Below are positions 44,008 to 55,649 of a stretch of 64,000 nt of DNA, piece by piece; position 1 is the first letter of the stretch, and each line of letters starts with the position of its first letter. The stretch is from Liopterus haemorrhoidalis. Taxonomy: Eukaryota > Arthropoda > Insecta > Coleoptera > Dytiscidae. The translations under genes and the position numbers were made by a program. Where the stretch lies: the NCBI GenBank assembly GCA_963971575.1, contig OZ020611.1, positions 245,606,654 to 245,670,653 on the forward strand, read 5' to 3'. The notes under the pieces were generated by a model that was given only the letters and a program-made list of their open reading frames with translations, was not told the DNA's origin and searched no databases.

Positions 44008-44038
<31 letters not shown>

Positions 44039-45213
44039 TACATGTGCAGAGCAAATTCGGCTGAAAGGATTTTTATGAAACTGCATATTTAAGCTTTTGA
44101 CATCAATGACACGAGTTGATCAACTTTTGGTAAAAATCGGTTGACTAGAAATGGGAGTTTACACGTGTCGATTTTAAGATTTTTGCGAATATTTAGCAAC
44201 AGAAAAATATTTCGAAAAAATTTATTGAACAAAAGTTGCTATAAATGCAATAACTAATAACTTTTATTTGAGACGTTTTTTTGATAAAACGAAAAATTTC
44301 GACAAATATTTGTAAATTTTTTAAAAAATTTTCTTTCTCAATTTTTACTTGCCCGACCTTAATATATATAAGAGGCAAGTATTGTAATCGCGAAAATTTT
44401 CGATGTCGAGATTTTGACGGATGACCACGTTTCATGGTCCAGGGAATCCAAAAAACCTATTTTCGAAGTGCCGTCCGTATGTGTGTGTGTGTGTGTGTGT
44501 CTGTCTGTATGTCTGTCTGTCTGTGTGTATACACGATAACTCAAAAACGGTTTAACTTAAAGAGTTCGTTCTGGTACTAAAAAATTCTCCTATTAAATGG
44601 GAAGAACCCTATTGTTTTTTATGAAAATCGGTTGACTAGAAATGGGAGTTTACTCGTGTCGATTTTAAGATTTTTGCGAATATTTAGCAACAGAAAAATA
44701 TTTCGAAAAAATTTATTGAACAAAAGTTACTATAAATGCAATAACTAATAACTTTTATTTGAGACGTTTTTTGATAAAACGAAAAATTTCGAAAAATTTT
44801 TGTAAAATTATTTAAAATTTTTCCAAGTCTCAATTTTTTCATACTTATGTGTAACGTTTCCATGGTCATGATAATTAATTCGTAACAAGTAAAGCAAGCC
44901 TTGGACAAAAATTTGTATAGAACATAATTTGATGTATTTTTGAAGATTTATCTAAATATTTATTTATTTTTTTTTTTTAATTTATTTAACAAAAGTTGTT
45001 ATTAATGCAATAACTAATAACTTTTATTTGAGACGTTTTTTCTAAGTATCAATTTTTTCATACTTATATGTAACGTTTCCATGGTCATGATAAATAATAT
45101 CTCTGTTAGAAAATATTAGGCCAAGTTATTTCTACTCTGCTGCTAGAATGTATTTTATACAAGTACTTTGTGATGGCGGCCGGTCCTGTGGTGGCCACAG
45201 CTGATTTTTTTAT
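43716..45213 (+). mobile_element. Family B element mosaic with a family C element
   Basis: Outer limits are family B: TTTTTACCGACCGTCAACA start and GGCGGCCGGTCCTGTGGTGG with hairpin CTGTGGTGGCCACAG at the end. Between them lies a family C segment (44345-44985), and within that again a family B segment (44625-44880). Three overlapping pieces of family B sequence (each with AATGCAATAACTAATAAC) are thus present. The TGTC/CGTC tract is at 43840-44037. Confidence 0.7.
44345..44985 (+). mobile_element. Family C segment inside the family B mosaic
   Basis: TTACTTGCCCGACCTTAATA start, TGTG/TGTC tract 44478-44528, AACGGTTTAACTTAAAGAG, then a switch to family B sequence at TTTTTATGAAAATCGG (about 44620), and back to family C at AGCCTTGGACAAAAATTTG (about 44895). 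Confidence 0.6.
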
Positions 45214-45508
45214 GTTTCAAAAGCTCTTTACTTAGGGCAACTGTTGCATTTGGTCAATATTTTGAAGTTGGTCAAGTAGAGATATTGGTGGATAAGCACG
45301 TTTGGAACTTTCCAGAATACGAATGATTTTTTTTACAGGTTTTAGGTTATTTTTCCACTTTTTGTTTGTATGACACGTATTGTAATTGTTCAAATTCGAT
45401 AGTGAGATATTTTAAGCATATTTGTGGTTTGAAGATAGGAATTATTTTTGTTTTTGAAGTTATTTTTTCCTGTTGCTAACTATATCAAGTATTACGTGTT
45501 ATAACAAT

Positions 45509-45875
45509 TTTTAGGGTTTTGTAGGTATGACCAAAAAACCCTTATACCGTCATTTTGTCGTCAGTCAGTCTGACTGTTCGGTAAAAATTGTAGCCAAACG
45601 GATAAACCCAGAGAGTTGAAGTTTGGCATGCTTATACAACTCTTTGACCCACATATAGGAAAAATACTAAAACATATCCCCCTAAAAATATAAACAAATA
45701 TGTGCTCATCGAAAACAAAAATATTTGTCTTAAATTCTGAGTAGGGCATCAAATGAAAGCCCTTACTACGTGGATTAACGATTATTTATCAAAATAAATT
45801 ATTTTGACGCGATTTTTTTGTTGTCTTCCGCAACCCCCCCCCCCCCCCTATAAAGTATTCCTGGGTGCGCCACTG
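45509..45875 (+). mobile_element. Family A element, 3'-truncated at a C-rich hAT-like end
   Basis: Begins TTTTTAGGGTTTTGTAGG with an almost absent microsatellite (GTCAGTCAGTCTGACTG); stops at GACGCGATTTTTTTGTTG about 45820. It continues into 17 Cs and GGGTGCGCCACTG at 45875, which resembles a hAT right end. Confidence 0.6.
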
Positions 45876-46148
45876 CATAAAACTATATTAGGTTGCTTGT
45901 TTTTAAAGTCGTCTTAAAGACGAAAATATAAAAATGTAACGTATGTTTTTACCGTCCATAATTCTTTAAAGTTACAATAAAAATCTTTAGTTGGAAAATG
46001 CACATTTTCTAAAAATGTTTTCCATGTCGGAATCGGAGCGCTCTACGATCCAGCTCGAATACAACTTGAAATATGGCGCAGTGTGTTTTTATCTTTAAGT
46101 GAACAATTCCATTACAATACTTTTCTCCTTATCTGTACCAATATGTAT

Positions 46149-46262
46149 TGTATGTGTGTATGTGTATGTATGTATGTATGTGTGTATGTATGCATGTATG
46201 TATATGTGTATGTATATGTGTATGTATGTATGTATGTATGCATGTGTGTCTGTGTGTGTACA
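46149..46262. repeat. (TGTA/TATG)n microsatellite
   Basis: About 110 bp of mixed TGTATG, TGTGTATG and TGCATG units. Open in several frames but not coding. Confidence 0.9.
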
Positions 46263-46460
46263 TTGTTCACGGATTGGAAATGTTCGATATGTTTCTATTA
46301 AGATATACGGTGATATTGACTGCACTGTTTTAAATACAATGCTATGAGCCCGATGAATGTACGCCCATACTTGGCTGGCTACGTGGATGGACATGGACAT
46401 GGAACCCGGCCGGCCCGATAGACAGGTGACAAGTCATTGACTTAAATTACGGACTGTCTT

Positions 46461-46511
46461 TTTTAGGGTTTTGTAGGTATGACCAAAAAACTCTTATACC
46501 GTCATTTTGTC

Positions 46512-46565
<54 letters not shown>

Positions 46566-47413
46566 TCGGTTAAAATTGTAGCCAAACCTAGAGAGTTGAA
46601 ATTTGGCATGCTTATACAACTCTTTGACCCGCACATAGGAAAAATACTAAAACATCTAAAAAACATATCCCCCTAAAAATATAAACAAATATGTGCTCAT
46701 CGAAAACAAAAATATATTTTTTTAATTCTGAGTAGGGTATCAAATGAAAGCCCATAGTACGTGGATTAACGATCAAATTTTTATTTTTGCAAAATAAATT
46801 ATTTTGATGCGATTTTTGCAAAAATTGTGCAAAAAAAATATTGTCCCACACCCTGTAGCCCAGATGGTTTAAACTAAAAATCTAAAAAAATTCTAAATAA
46901 TGTATATTGGTGTGAACCGAAATAGTACAACAGGAATTTTTGATCAGATTATGTTTTCGAAAAATAACGCTATTTTTGTGGTTTTTGGTTCACAAAGTAC
47001 AAAAGTTATACCAATGTAAGACACTCACATGCAAGGCGAACGATGGCGTAACGGGTTAGAGCGCTGATGTCGGAAGCTAAAATTCTCTGGAAAACGAAGG
47101 GTTTCGAGTTCGAGTACGGAGTGAATTTTATTTTTTCTGTTTTTTTTTTGCATTTTTATTATGTAGAAATTATTTTGTCAAAATTCTAGTAATATTTTGA
47201 CAAATGTTGTATTTAGTTTTTAAGAGCGTAAATTTAATAACCAGTCTTATTATATGATTAACAGACGATAAATTATTTTAAAAATATCGTTCATTTTGCC
47301 GGGATTACTACAAAGTAAAATTTGTCCTACACACTCAGCATACCGCCTTCACTTATTATATACCTGCGAAACCCTGAAATGTGTGAATATTCACACTCCA
47401 CATCAATTTTTTT
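46461..47413 (+). mobile_element. Family A HINE-like element
   Basis: Complete copy with TGTC tract 46513-46566, class i tRNA-like module 47035-47122, TACCTGCGAAACCCT, hairpin GTGTGAATATTCACAC and T-rich end. A short stretch around the microsatellite (CAAACGGCT) is deleted. Confidence 0.8.
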
Positions 47414-48343
47414 GAATTGTCACGTTAAGTGTTTTACTGATTGTTACATTCTCAAAATTTAAATTGTCTTTGACGTAGAATACATCTATTTTTTCGTACA
47501 AGTATTGGGACCAGAGTGACCAGATTTCAGTTGAGGTAAACCCTGAGATTGAAAAAAATGGTCCTCACCTCCAAACTCCAAGTGATGAGCAAAAAAAAGT
47601 TCTTCTCCAAAGTACAAAACCTGGAGACCTGAGACTCTGACACTAAAATAAATATATTTACTAGCGCATTAAATATATTTGTTTTCTTGCAAAAAATGAA
47701 CCAACAAATATTATTAGTGGTCCGCGTTAGAAAATTATATATTATACTGGTCCGTGGTGCGTTTTTGGTTGAGAAACACTGACCTAGACGGTATCTACAA
47801 AACCCTAAAAAGGTTTATAGTCGGCAGGCTATGGTCCAAATTTCAATTTAAAGTAAATTATTGTCCAGTAACATCTTAATACAATCATTTTATAAAGTGT
47901 TGATTTTTATCTTGTGGAAAGACTTATAACAGAGTTGATGCCGTGAGCCTCAGTCGGTCGAGTTGACATGGAGTGGAGGTGGTGGACAGACGGACGGACG
48001 GACGGATATTATTTATTGGTAGTTCGCGTGTGCGGCGAGTGGCTGAATCTGACAATGACATTCAGCCCTGTCACTGCACCACTACCACTACAATATTCAT
48101 GAGACAACACTACTACACACAGTACCTACACCACTGTACAAAATACACCGCTGCAATATTGCATTCATATTTCCATATTGATTAACAATAAACACTTGCT
48201 GCTTTTCCCGTGTTCCATACAATACACCACAGGAAATTATAGAAAACTAAAATATTTATAGGATACAATTATGTATGTTTATTTTACTATTAGTGTTCTA
48301 ATCTACTCTATGAGCCTATCAATTGACAAGCCTATTTCCAATA
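47414..48343. other. Intergenic, element fragments only
   Basis: CAGAGTGACCAGATTTCAG at about 47512 and GGTTGAGAAACACTG at 47777-47791 look like hAT termini of different elements, without partners. CTACAAAACCCTAAAAAGG at 47794-47812 is a family A 5' end on the - strand. (GACG)n lies at 47986-48005. Confidence 0.4.
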
Positions 48344-48351
48344 CATCTCTT

Positions 48352-48505
48352 CAAAGGCGGATTTAACGGCGGGGGTAACGGGCGCGCGCCCGGGGCCCCG
48401 TCCTCTAAAGGGCCCCGCAAAAACCTAACTTTACACTTTTTTCTAATTGAGGGGCTCAATATTCTTACTGCGCCCGGGGCTTTAACTGACCTAAATCCGC
48501 CACTG
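48352..48505. mobile_element. GC-rich hAT MITE, 154 bp
   Basis: Inverted ends around GGCGGATTTAA / CTAAATCCGCC with flanks CATCTCTT and CGTCTCTT (7 of 8 identical) fit a hAT-type insertion. The interior has GGGCGCGCGCCCGGGGCCCC, extreme for this region. Confidence 0.6.
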
Positions 48506-48588
48506 CGTCTCTTGTCCGTTTTTCAAAAGATGAAAGTAAATCAAGAAAAACGATTCATTGCAATTATAAATTACTTAAAATCGCTTCT

Positions 48589-48639
48589 TTTTAGGGTTTT
48601 GTAGGTATGACCAAAAAACCCTTATACCGTCATTTTGTC

Positions 48640-48695
<56 letters not shown>

Positions 48696-49827
48696 CACTG
48701 TCTGACTGTCTGACTGGTAAAAATTAAGCTAAACCTAGAGAGTTGAAATTTGGCATGCTTATACAACTCTTTGACCCGCACATAGGAAAAATACTAAAAC
48801 ATCTAAAAAACATACCCTACACAGAATTGTCATTTATTTTTTTTTTTTCGATGAGCATATATTTGTTTATATTTTTAGGGGGATATCAAATGAAAGCCCT
48901 TGGTACTTGAATTAACGACCAAAATTCTATTTTTGCATAATAAATTATTTTGAAGCGATTTTTTCCAAAATTGTGCAAATAAAATGTTGTCCCACACCCT
49001 GTAGTCCAGATGGTTTAAACTAAAAATCTGAAAAAATTCTAAGTAATGTACATTGGTGTGAACCGGAATAGTACAACAGGAATTTTTGATCAGATAATGT
49101 TTTCGGAAAATAACGCATTTTTTGTGTTATTTGTTTGACCATGTAAAATATTTAATGATATTATGTGGTACAGTAAAGAGAGCGCTTCGATGGTGTAATG
49201 CTTAGCATACTGGCGTTCTAATTTGCAAACTCGAGTTCAATCCGGCCTCGAGGCAATTTCATTTTTTCTGTTTTTTTTGCATTTTTGTTATGTTTAAATT
49301 ATTTTTTTCAAAATTCTAGTTATATTTGGGCAAATATTGCATTTAATTTTTAAAAGCGTAAATTTAATAACCAGTGGAAATTGTTGAAATTGAATACTCT
49401 TGGACTTACAACCAAGTAACTTATTTATAATACCATGGATATAAGTACAAAAATAAAATATATAAAATATATGTTATGTCATGTGTTATAATGTCTGTAT
49501 CATATTAGTGCCTAAAATATATTACTGCTATACTGCTATTTATATTCCTATAAATACATGAAATCAGAAGGGTGGAGCTTATGACTAAAAACCAATAAAA
49601 GCGATAAGCGCAATTTTCAAAATCTTATTGAACCTTGCTATATAAAAAAAATACTGCACATATTTATAAACCTACATAATGGTATTAGGCATTCGAATTA
49701 AAATTAACAAAAAAAAATATTTTAACATAAAATTTGTTTTGGCATCCCAAATAATCATCATTCACTTACTAAATACCTGTGAAATCCTGAAATGTGTGAA
49801 AATTCACAGTTCACATCAATTTTTTTA
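48589..49827 (+). mobile_element. Family A element with a micro-inversion and an extra insertion
   Basis: 5' end TTTTTAGGGTTTTGTAGG, TGTC tract 48642-48715, class iii tRNA-like module 49183-49254, hairpin GTGTGAAAATTCACAG and T-rich end. Positions 48816-48884 are inverted in place relative to other copies. About 160 bp at 49397-49557 are not found in the others. Confidence 0.75.
49183..49254 (+). other. tRNA-like module, class iii
   Basis: CGATGGTGTAATGCTTAGC fits an A box and GAGTTCAATCCGGCC a B box with T-arm, 32 nt apart, the best tRNA-like spacing of the set. Different from the other classes. Confidence 0.6.
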
Positions 49828-50102
49828 TACTGAAGTTATTTATCTAAAAATATTATCCATGATACTTTATTAAATTACAAAAAACTGGATGTGATGGAAA
49901 AATACGTTATCTAAAACTTGATATGAAATCAGGATTCGACATTCTACCTAAATCGGAGTGATTTAAGGGATTTAAAATCAAAAGCGGCAGAAATTTTATT
50001 TTTTTCGTAGCCCTGTGTGATAGATATTGAAGGTTTCACGATATTTGGAAAATTTTAATATGGGTTTCGCAACGAAATAATGTTGGGAATCACTGGCGTA
50101 AC

Positions 50103-51085
50103 CAGTGCAGGATTTACGTATAAGCTACACAAGCTATAGCTTAGGGCCCCCACTTTCTTGGGGGCCCCCCAAAAAAAATTGTCCGAGTGAGCAATTGTCA
50201 TACATAAGTCGGTATAAATAAAAATGATTTTAAGTAAAAGATTTATAATTTCACTACCAATATACTTGTTAATTGTATTTCAGTTTAACCCTCTAGGTTA
50301 GAGGTCGGGAACCTTTTGGAAACGCAGAGCCATTTTAGCAAAAAACGTACAAAAAATAAGATTTAGGGAGCCGATAAATAAAACGATATTTTTTATAAAT
50401 ATTTATTTTATTTATGTAAACGTAAATAAAACAAAGTATTGCAAAAATAATATAACCATTATTAATTTCAATATTCAATGCGATTTTTGGACTTGGCATT
50501 TTTCTGCCAATTTTGTCAAATTTGGAGTGTAATTCGTGCATTTCAGAGGCAGTTCTGCTGTTCGACTTGCATCCGTTCTATGTTGCAGTCTGCTTCTGTT
50601 TGTTTTTCATGTAGTTCATCGTAGAGAAAAATTGTTCGCAATTGTATGTGGACCCAACTAAAGCTATATCCCAAAAACTAATCTTCTGGCATTAGAATAG
50701 TTAGCTGGAAAGGAGGTCCAGTATTTAAATATAATGTCCTGTGGTGTTTCCTCCATAGTTGTCTCATTTTTTTCTAGTGCTAGTGTCGCAAACAATACAG
50801 TGTTAGCGGCATTTTCTATACACATCTACATTTTTTTAAATTTATTTAACACACGAGATTTTTTTTTGGTAACTATAGATTCTGTGTCGGTCAGATTTTT
50901 ATTGAAAATTTAAGAGCCGCACTTTTTTTAGCAAAGAGCCGCATGCGGCTCCGGAGCCGCGGGTTGCCGACCCCTGCTCTAGGTATCCGAAAATCATATT
51001 TGTCACCGACATAGAATATTTGGACTTATAAAGGGCCCCATATCTCAAATAGCTTAGGGCCTTATCAAGTCTAAATCCGGCCCTG
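50103..51085. mobile_element. hAT element hosting a Buster-like hAT insertion
   Basis: CAGTGCAGGATTTACG and the inverted CTAAATCCGGCCCTG bound it; flanks GGCGTAAC and GGCCTAAC agree at 7 of 8. AAGCTATAGCTTAGGGCCCC near the left and GGGCCCCATATC...TAGCTTAGGGCC near the right are inner inverted repeats. Interrupted at 50299-50976. Confidence 0.6.
50299..50976. mobile_element. Buster-like hAT element, non-autonomous
   Basis: TAGAGGTCGGGAACCTTTTG and GGTTGCCGACCCCTG ends; exact 8-bp duplication CTCTAGGT at 50291-50298 and 50977-50984. AAGAGCCGCATGCGGCTCCG near the right end is a strong hairpin. No recognisable transposase remains. Confidence 0.75.
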
Positions 51086-51640
51086 GGCCTAACCTAACAT
51101 GAGTTTAATCTATGGTCTTTCTGTACATACCAATAATTTCTGTATATTTTTGTGCAGAGGCTGGTTTTGAAACCCACTACCTTCTGTATATGTATTGATT
51201 AATAATAAATAAAATGTTGTCGTAAATTGCTTGTGTACTGTTATTTAATGTAGGAGAAAGTAGCGGGGTGGTGAGAGGGTCGAGGGGAGAGAGCATTTAG
51301 GGCAGACATGGAGGCAGTGGGGGCGGGATTGCAATGAGTTGTCGGTGTTTAGCATGTTTTAACACGGGGGCCCTCGGGCAATGCAGTACTCCGGAACTCA
51401 GCCCGTCTGCCGAGAATACAACGATTTATAACACCGTTGTGACAGAGAATAACATCTTGCTGCAGAACAACACTACGACAAATTAAAGAAAAACGGAATT
51501 ATGCTGTAATTTCCAACTTGCATAAAGTATTCAGAGCGCCCAGATTAGGTGATGGTAACTCGTATAAATAACATTTAACGAACCGGAACGTCACTTTAAA
51601 AAAGTGTAAATAATATCTATTAGAATTCTACCGGAGACGG
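51086..51640. other. Unique sequence with a G-rich stretch
   Basis: AGTAGCGGGGTGGTGAGAGG and following (51250-51440) is purine- and G-rich with scattered CpG, unlike the element-filled surroundings. No ORF or RNA recognised. Confidence 0.4.
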
Positions 51641-52875
51641 ACCATGATGACAAAAAAAGAAAAGCGTATGGAAATGATGCCAAAAAAAAATAAAATAAAG
51701 TGAATCAAAATGGTGACAAAAAAGAAGGCGGATTGGAAGTAATGACCAAAAAAACAAATAAGGACGGACTGTAGTGATGAAAACGCTGTAGCCATCACAG
51801 AACTCTCAGTTCGTAATGAAATAAGATACCTTTTAAAATGTTTTAAAATTTTGAAACTATCAAAGATTTTACATAGCGTTTCCACACGGCGAGCGCTCAT
51901 CCATATGGTAAACTTAGTAAATGCAATATTACACTAAATCAAAAAAATCAGCTGTTGCCACCACAGGACCGACCGCCATCATAAAGTACTTGTATAAAAT
52001 ACATTCTAGCAGCAGAGTAGAAATAACTGGGCCTAATATTTTGTAACAGAGATATTATTTATCATGACCATGGAAACGTTACGTATAAGTATGAAAAAAT
52101 TGAGACAAAAAATTTTTAAAAATTTTAACAAAAATTTTTCGAAATTTTTCGAAATTTTTCGTTTTATCAAAAAATGTCTTAGATAAAAGTTGTTAGTTAT
52201 TGCTTTTATAGCAACTTTTGTTCAATAAATTTTTTCGAAATATTTTTCTGTTGCTAAATATTCGCAAAATCTTAAAATCGACACGAGTAAACTCCCATTT
52301 CTAGTCAACCGATTTTTACCAAAAGTTGATCAACTCGTGCCATTGATGTCAAAAGCTTAAATATGAAATTTCATGTATTTATAGCTAAGATAGTGCGTGT
52401 CTTTTTTAGAATTATTATTTAAAAAAAAAAATAGTTTCATAAAAATCCGTTTAGCCGAATTTGTTTTGCACGTCTACACATACAGACAGACAGACGAACC
52501 GACAGACATCATGCTAAAAATAGGCAAAACGTTATGTAGGGAGCTCAATTCGTGGAGATCCATCGAAATCTCGAAATGTCAAAATCGGTATGATCACAAT
52601 ACCTCCCTTATATATGTTGGCGGTCGGTAAAAAGAAATGCGTGTAGAAATGAAGCCAAAAAAGCGAATCAAAATGATGACAAAAATAGAAAAGAGGACGG
52701 ACTGTAGAGATGAAATCACAGAACTGATCTCCACCACATAATACGTAATGAAATAAGATACCTTTTAACATGTTTTAAAATTTTGAAACTGTACCAAAGA
52801 TTTTACTTAGCGTTTCCACATGGCGAGCGCTCATCCATATGGCAAACTTAGTAAATGAAATATTATACTAAATCA
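51640..52875 (+). repeat. Direct repeat flanking a family B element
   Basis: The block ATAAGATACCTTTTAAAATG, CATAGCGTTTCCACACGG and CGAGCGCTCATCCATATGG ending ACTAAATCAAAAAAA (about 51660-51945) recurs at 52640-52875. The family B copy 51947-52636 lies exactly between them. Confidence 0.7.
51947..52636 (-). mobile_element. Family B HINE-like element with a 66-bp insertion
   Basis: 3' hairpin and CACAGGACCGACCGCCATC at the lower end, TTTTTACCGACCGCCAACA at the upper. GACA tract only about 20 bp (52484-52508). Positions about 52373-52438 are extra sequence followed by a repeated GTTTCATAAAAATCC. Confidence 0.7.
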
Positions 52876-52982
52876 AAAAAAAAAAAAAAAAATAAAATAA
52901 ATAAATCAAATAAGGGTTGTTACTCTCATATTGTACAATCATATTGTACAACAACTTTCTTCACACAAATACGAAATATTTA

Positions 52983-54030
52983 AAAAATTTATGTGAAGTG
53001 TGAATTTTCACACATTTCAGGGTTTCGTAGGTATTTAGTAAGTGAATGATGATTATTTGGGATGTCGCAACAAATTTTATGTCAAAATATTTTAATTCGA
53101 ATGCCTAATACCATTATTTAAGTTTCTAAATATGTGCAGTATTTTTTTTATATAGCAAGGTTCATTAAGATTTTGAAAATTGCGCCTATGGCTTCCATTG
53201 GTTGCTTAAATCATAAACCCCGCCCTCTGATTTCGTATACATTTAAACATAGAATTAAATTATAATTCCAACACTTCCCACTGGTTATTAAATTTAAGCT
53301 TTTAAAAATTAAATGCAACATTTTCCAAAATATAACTAGAATTTTGACAAAATAATTTAAATAAAATAAAAATGCAAAAAAAATAAAAATAAAAATTGAT
53401 GGGATTCGTAGTAGTTTTTTCGGTAGTTTCAACTCACTAAGCGAGGACGTTACCACTGTACTACGCAGGTTCACTCGTTTACTATGTTAAGTAGCGGATT
53501 AAATATTTTACATATTTTAGTTAAAAACACAAAAAATGCGTTATTTTCCGAAAACATAATCTGATCAAAAATTCCTGTTGTACTATTCCGGTTCACACCA
53601 ATGTACATTACTGACAATTTTTTCAGATTTTTAGTTTAAACCATCTGGGCTACAGGGTGTGGGACAAAATTTTTTTTGAACAATTTTGGCAAAAATCACC
53701 TCAAAATAATTTATTTTGCAAAAATAAAAATTTGATCGTTAATCCACGTACCAAGGGCTTTCATTTGATACCCTACTCAGAATTATAAAAAAATATTTTT
53801 TTTTTCGATGAGTACATATTTGTTTATATATTTAGTGGGATATGTTTTTTAGATGTTTTAGTATTTTTCCTATGTGCGGGTCAAAGTATTGTATAAGCAT
53901 GTCAAAATTCAACTTCAACTTCTAGGTTTAGCCGTTTGGCTACAATTTTTACTGAACAGACAGACAGACAGACAGACGACAAAATGACGGTATAAGGGTT
54001 TTTTGGTCATACCTACAAAACCCTAAAAAG
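52983..54030 (-). mobile_element. Family A HINE-like element with class v tRNA-like module
   Basis: Complete on the - strand: hairpin GTGTGAATTTTCACAC at 52995-53010, the tRNA-like module at 53398-53470, a very short GACA tract (53958-53977), and 5' terminus CTACAAAACCCTAAAAA. Confidence 0.8.
53398..53470 (-). other. tRNA-like module, class v
   Basis: On the - strand CGTAGTACAGTGGTAACG is a good A box and CTACGAATCCCAT a B-box-like element, about 45 nt apart. Not shared with other copies in the window. Confidence 0.55.
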
Positions 54031-54212
54031 ATAATAAATAAATCAAATAACAGTTTACTTTTGAAATGGTTAAATCTAAATAATTTAAATTTTGTAAAAT
54101 TTGTTAAAGAAATCAACAAAATTCACCCAACAATTAAATTCACACTTGAAAAAATAACTCTCATATTCTACAACTTGTTTCACACAAATACGAATTATTT
54201 AAAAAAACTTAA

Positions 54213-54335
54213 AAATGACACGAATAAACGTTGATCAAATGGTGACATCAATGTCAAAAGCTGAAATGTGAAGTTTCATAAAAAACAAGTTTTGCCAAAT
54301 TCGCTCTACACGTGTCCACGGACGGACAGATATTT
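54213..54335 (-). mobile_element. Family B fragment
   Basis: ACACGAATAAACGTTGATCA, ATGTGAAGTTTCATAAAAA and CGTGTCCACGGACGGACAG match the family B segment next to the microsatellite. Both ends are missing. Confidence 0.55.
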
Positions 54336-54647
54336 TTTATAATTAGTAATTATTCCATGCTTGTTGTCATTTGTTTTTGAAGGGTTACAATAAAATATAT
54401 GCAATGTGTACATTACATAAATGCAACATAACTTCCTAAAAAGTACTAAAATAGTGGCCGATGTGCGGCAAATTAAATTAAAATTAAACAAATAATAAAT
54501 AATAAAATAAGTTTAATTAATTGATTAATTTGTTATGTAATATAAATTATTTGTTCAGATAAAATGTTCGTTAAAATAATTATTTGTTAATTTTTTTTTA
54601 TCTCTCTGGTGGTCGTGGAGAAAGTAGGGTCTGTGACTCGGTTGGAA

Positions 54648-54692
54648 GAGAAAATTCGATGCTCGAATATTCCACTCGCATCGAATTTTCTC
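54648..54692. repeat. Hairpin with 15-bp perfect stem
   Basis: GAGAAAATTCGATGC and GCATCGAATTTTCTC pair around a 15-nt loop, just left of a hAT element. Confidence 0.7.
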
Positions 54693-54717
54693 ATTACAAC
54701 CTTGTTACAGAATATAC

Positions 54718-55641
54718 CAGGGCTTCGAACCGGAACTGAACCGAAAACCGAAAACCGAAAAAAACCGTTATTTTTATCGGAACGAAAACCGGAACTGAAC
54801 CGAAAAAAAATATCGGTTATTTCGGTTCAGATAATGTTTATGTGAGTGAATATAAAATACATTTTATTTAAGATTATTTTTTAAACTGATGAGCAGAAAA
54901 AATCGTAATTCGTAATTTTTTAACTGATAAGTAAAAAAAAAATGCGCTTCTATTATTTCGGAAGAGAGGGGTTGAACGCCCAGAACCCCCCCCCCCCCTG
55001 CAACGACCTTGGTATGATTAGCAATGAATAAGGAATAAAATGTTCTTCTAAATTATAGTAGAAAATAAATTTCTAATACAAATAAAAGCATTTATACTCT
55101 ATCTCTGAAAGACTGATAGTACTAAATCATTTTGTCAGGCAGTTACCAGTGGCGTGCACATTTTAAACACGTTTAAATTGGTTTTGTGTATTTCTATATT
55201 ACTATTTATCATTTTATTAAACGCACGCCTGTGACCATATTTATCATATCATTAAACACACGCCTGTCACCATATTTTTCCTCAAAATTTTAGGGTAAAA
55301 TTTTTATGATCTATTGTGTTTAACCCTAGTTCGTATTCCCATATAATATGTGCGGCACACTCGGTTGTTTTTAACAATATTTCGTTTCGAACTATTCATA
55401 TTTTGTCGCTTTGGTTTTACCGCTTCTGTGTGATAATATAATAACTTTTTACAAATAATAAATTTTATTACTATCAGTCTTTCGGAGATAGAGTATAAAA
55501 GTTTATCACTCGGAACTGAACCGAAAACCGAAAAAAACCGTTATTTTTGCCGGAACGAACACCGGAACCGAACCGATATATATTTTTTTAATTGAACCGG
55601 AATGAAAACCGAAACGAAAAAAATAACGGTTCGAAGCCCTG
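54718..55641. mobile_element. hAT element with CCGAAAAC-rich ends
   Basis: CAGGGCTTCGAACCGGAACT and CGGTTCGAAGCCCTG ends with the exact 8-bp duplication GAATATAC (54710-54717, 55642-55649). Both ends have tandem ACCGAAAACCGAAAA and GGAACTGAACCGAA motifs, possible transposase-binding repeats. It contains a 400-bp inverted-repeat element (about 55094-55494). Confidence 0.85.
55094..55494. mobile_element. TA-type MITE nested in the hAT element
   Basis: TACTCTATCTCTGAAAGACT and AGTCTTTCGGAGATAGAGTA are inverted ends of about 25 bp, with TA outside. The interior has a near-direct repeat ACACACGCCTGTSACCATAT. Confidence 0.6.
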
Positions 55642-55649
55642 GAATATAC

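Noticed and set aside
51640..52875. Flanking direct repeats as LTRs of a retrotransposon
   Set aside because: No TG...CA ends, primer-binding site or polypurine tract, and the interior is a family B element with no gag or pol.
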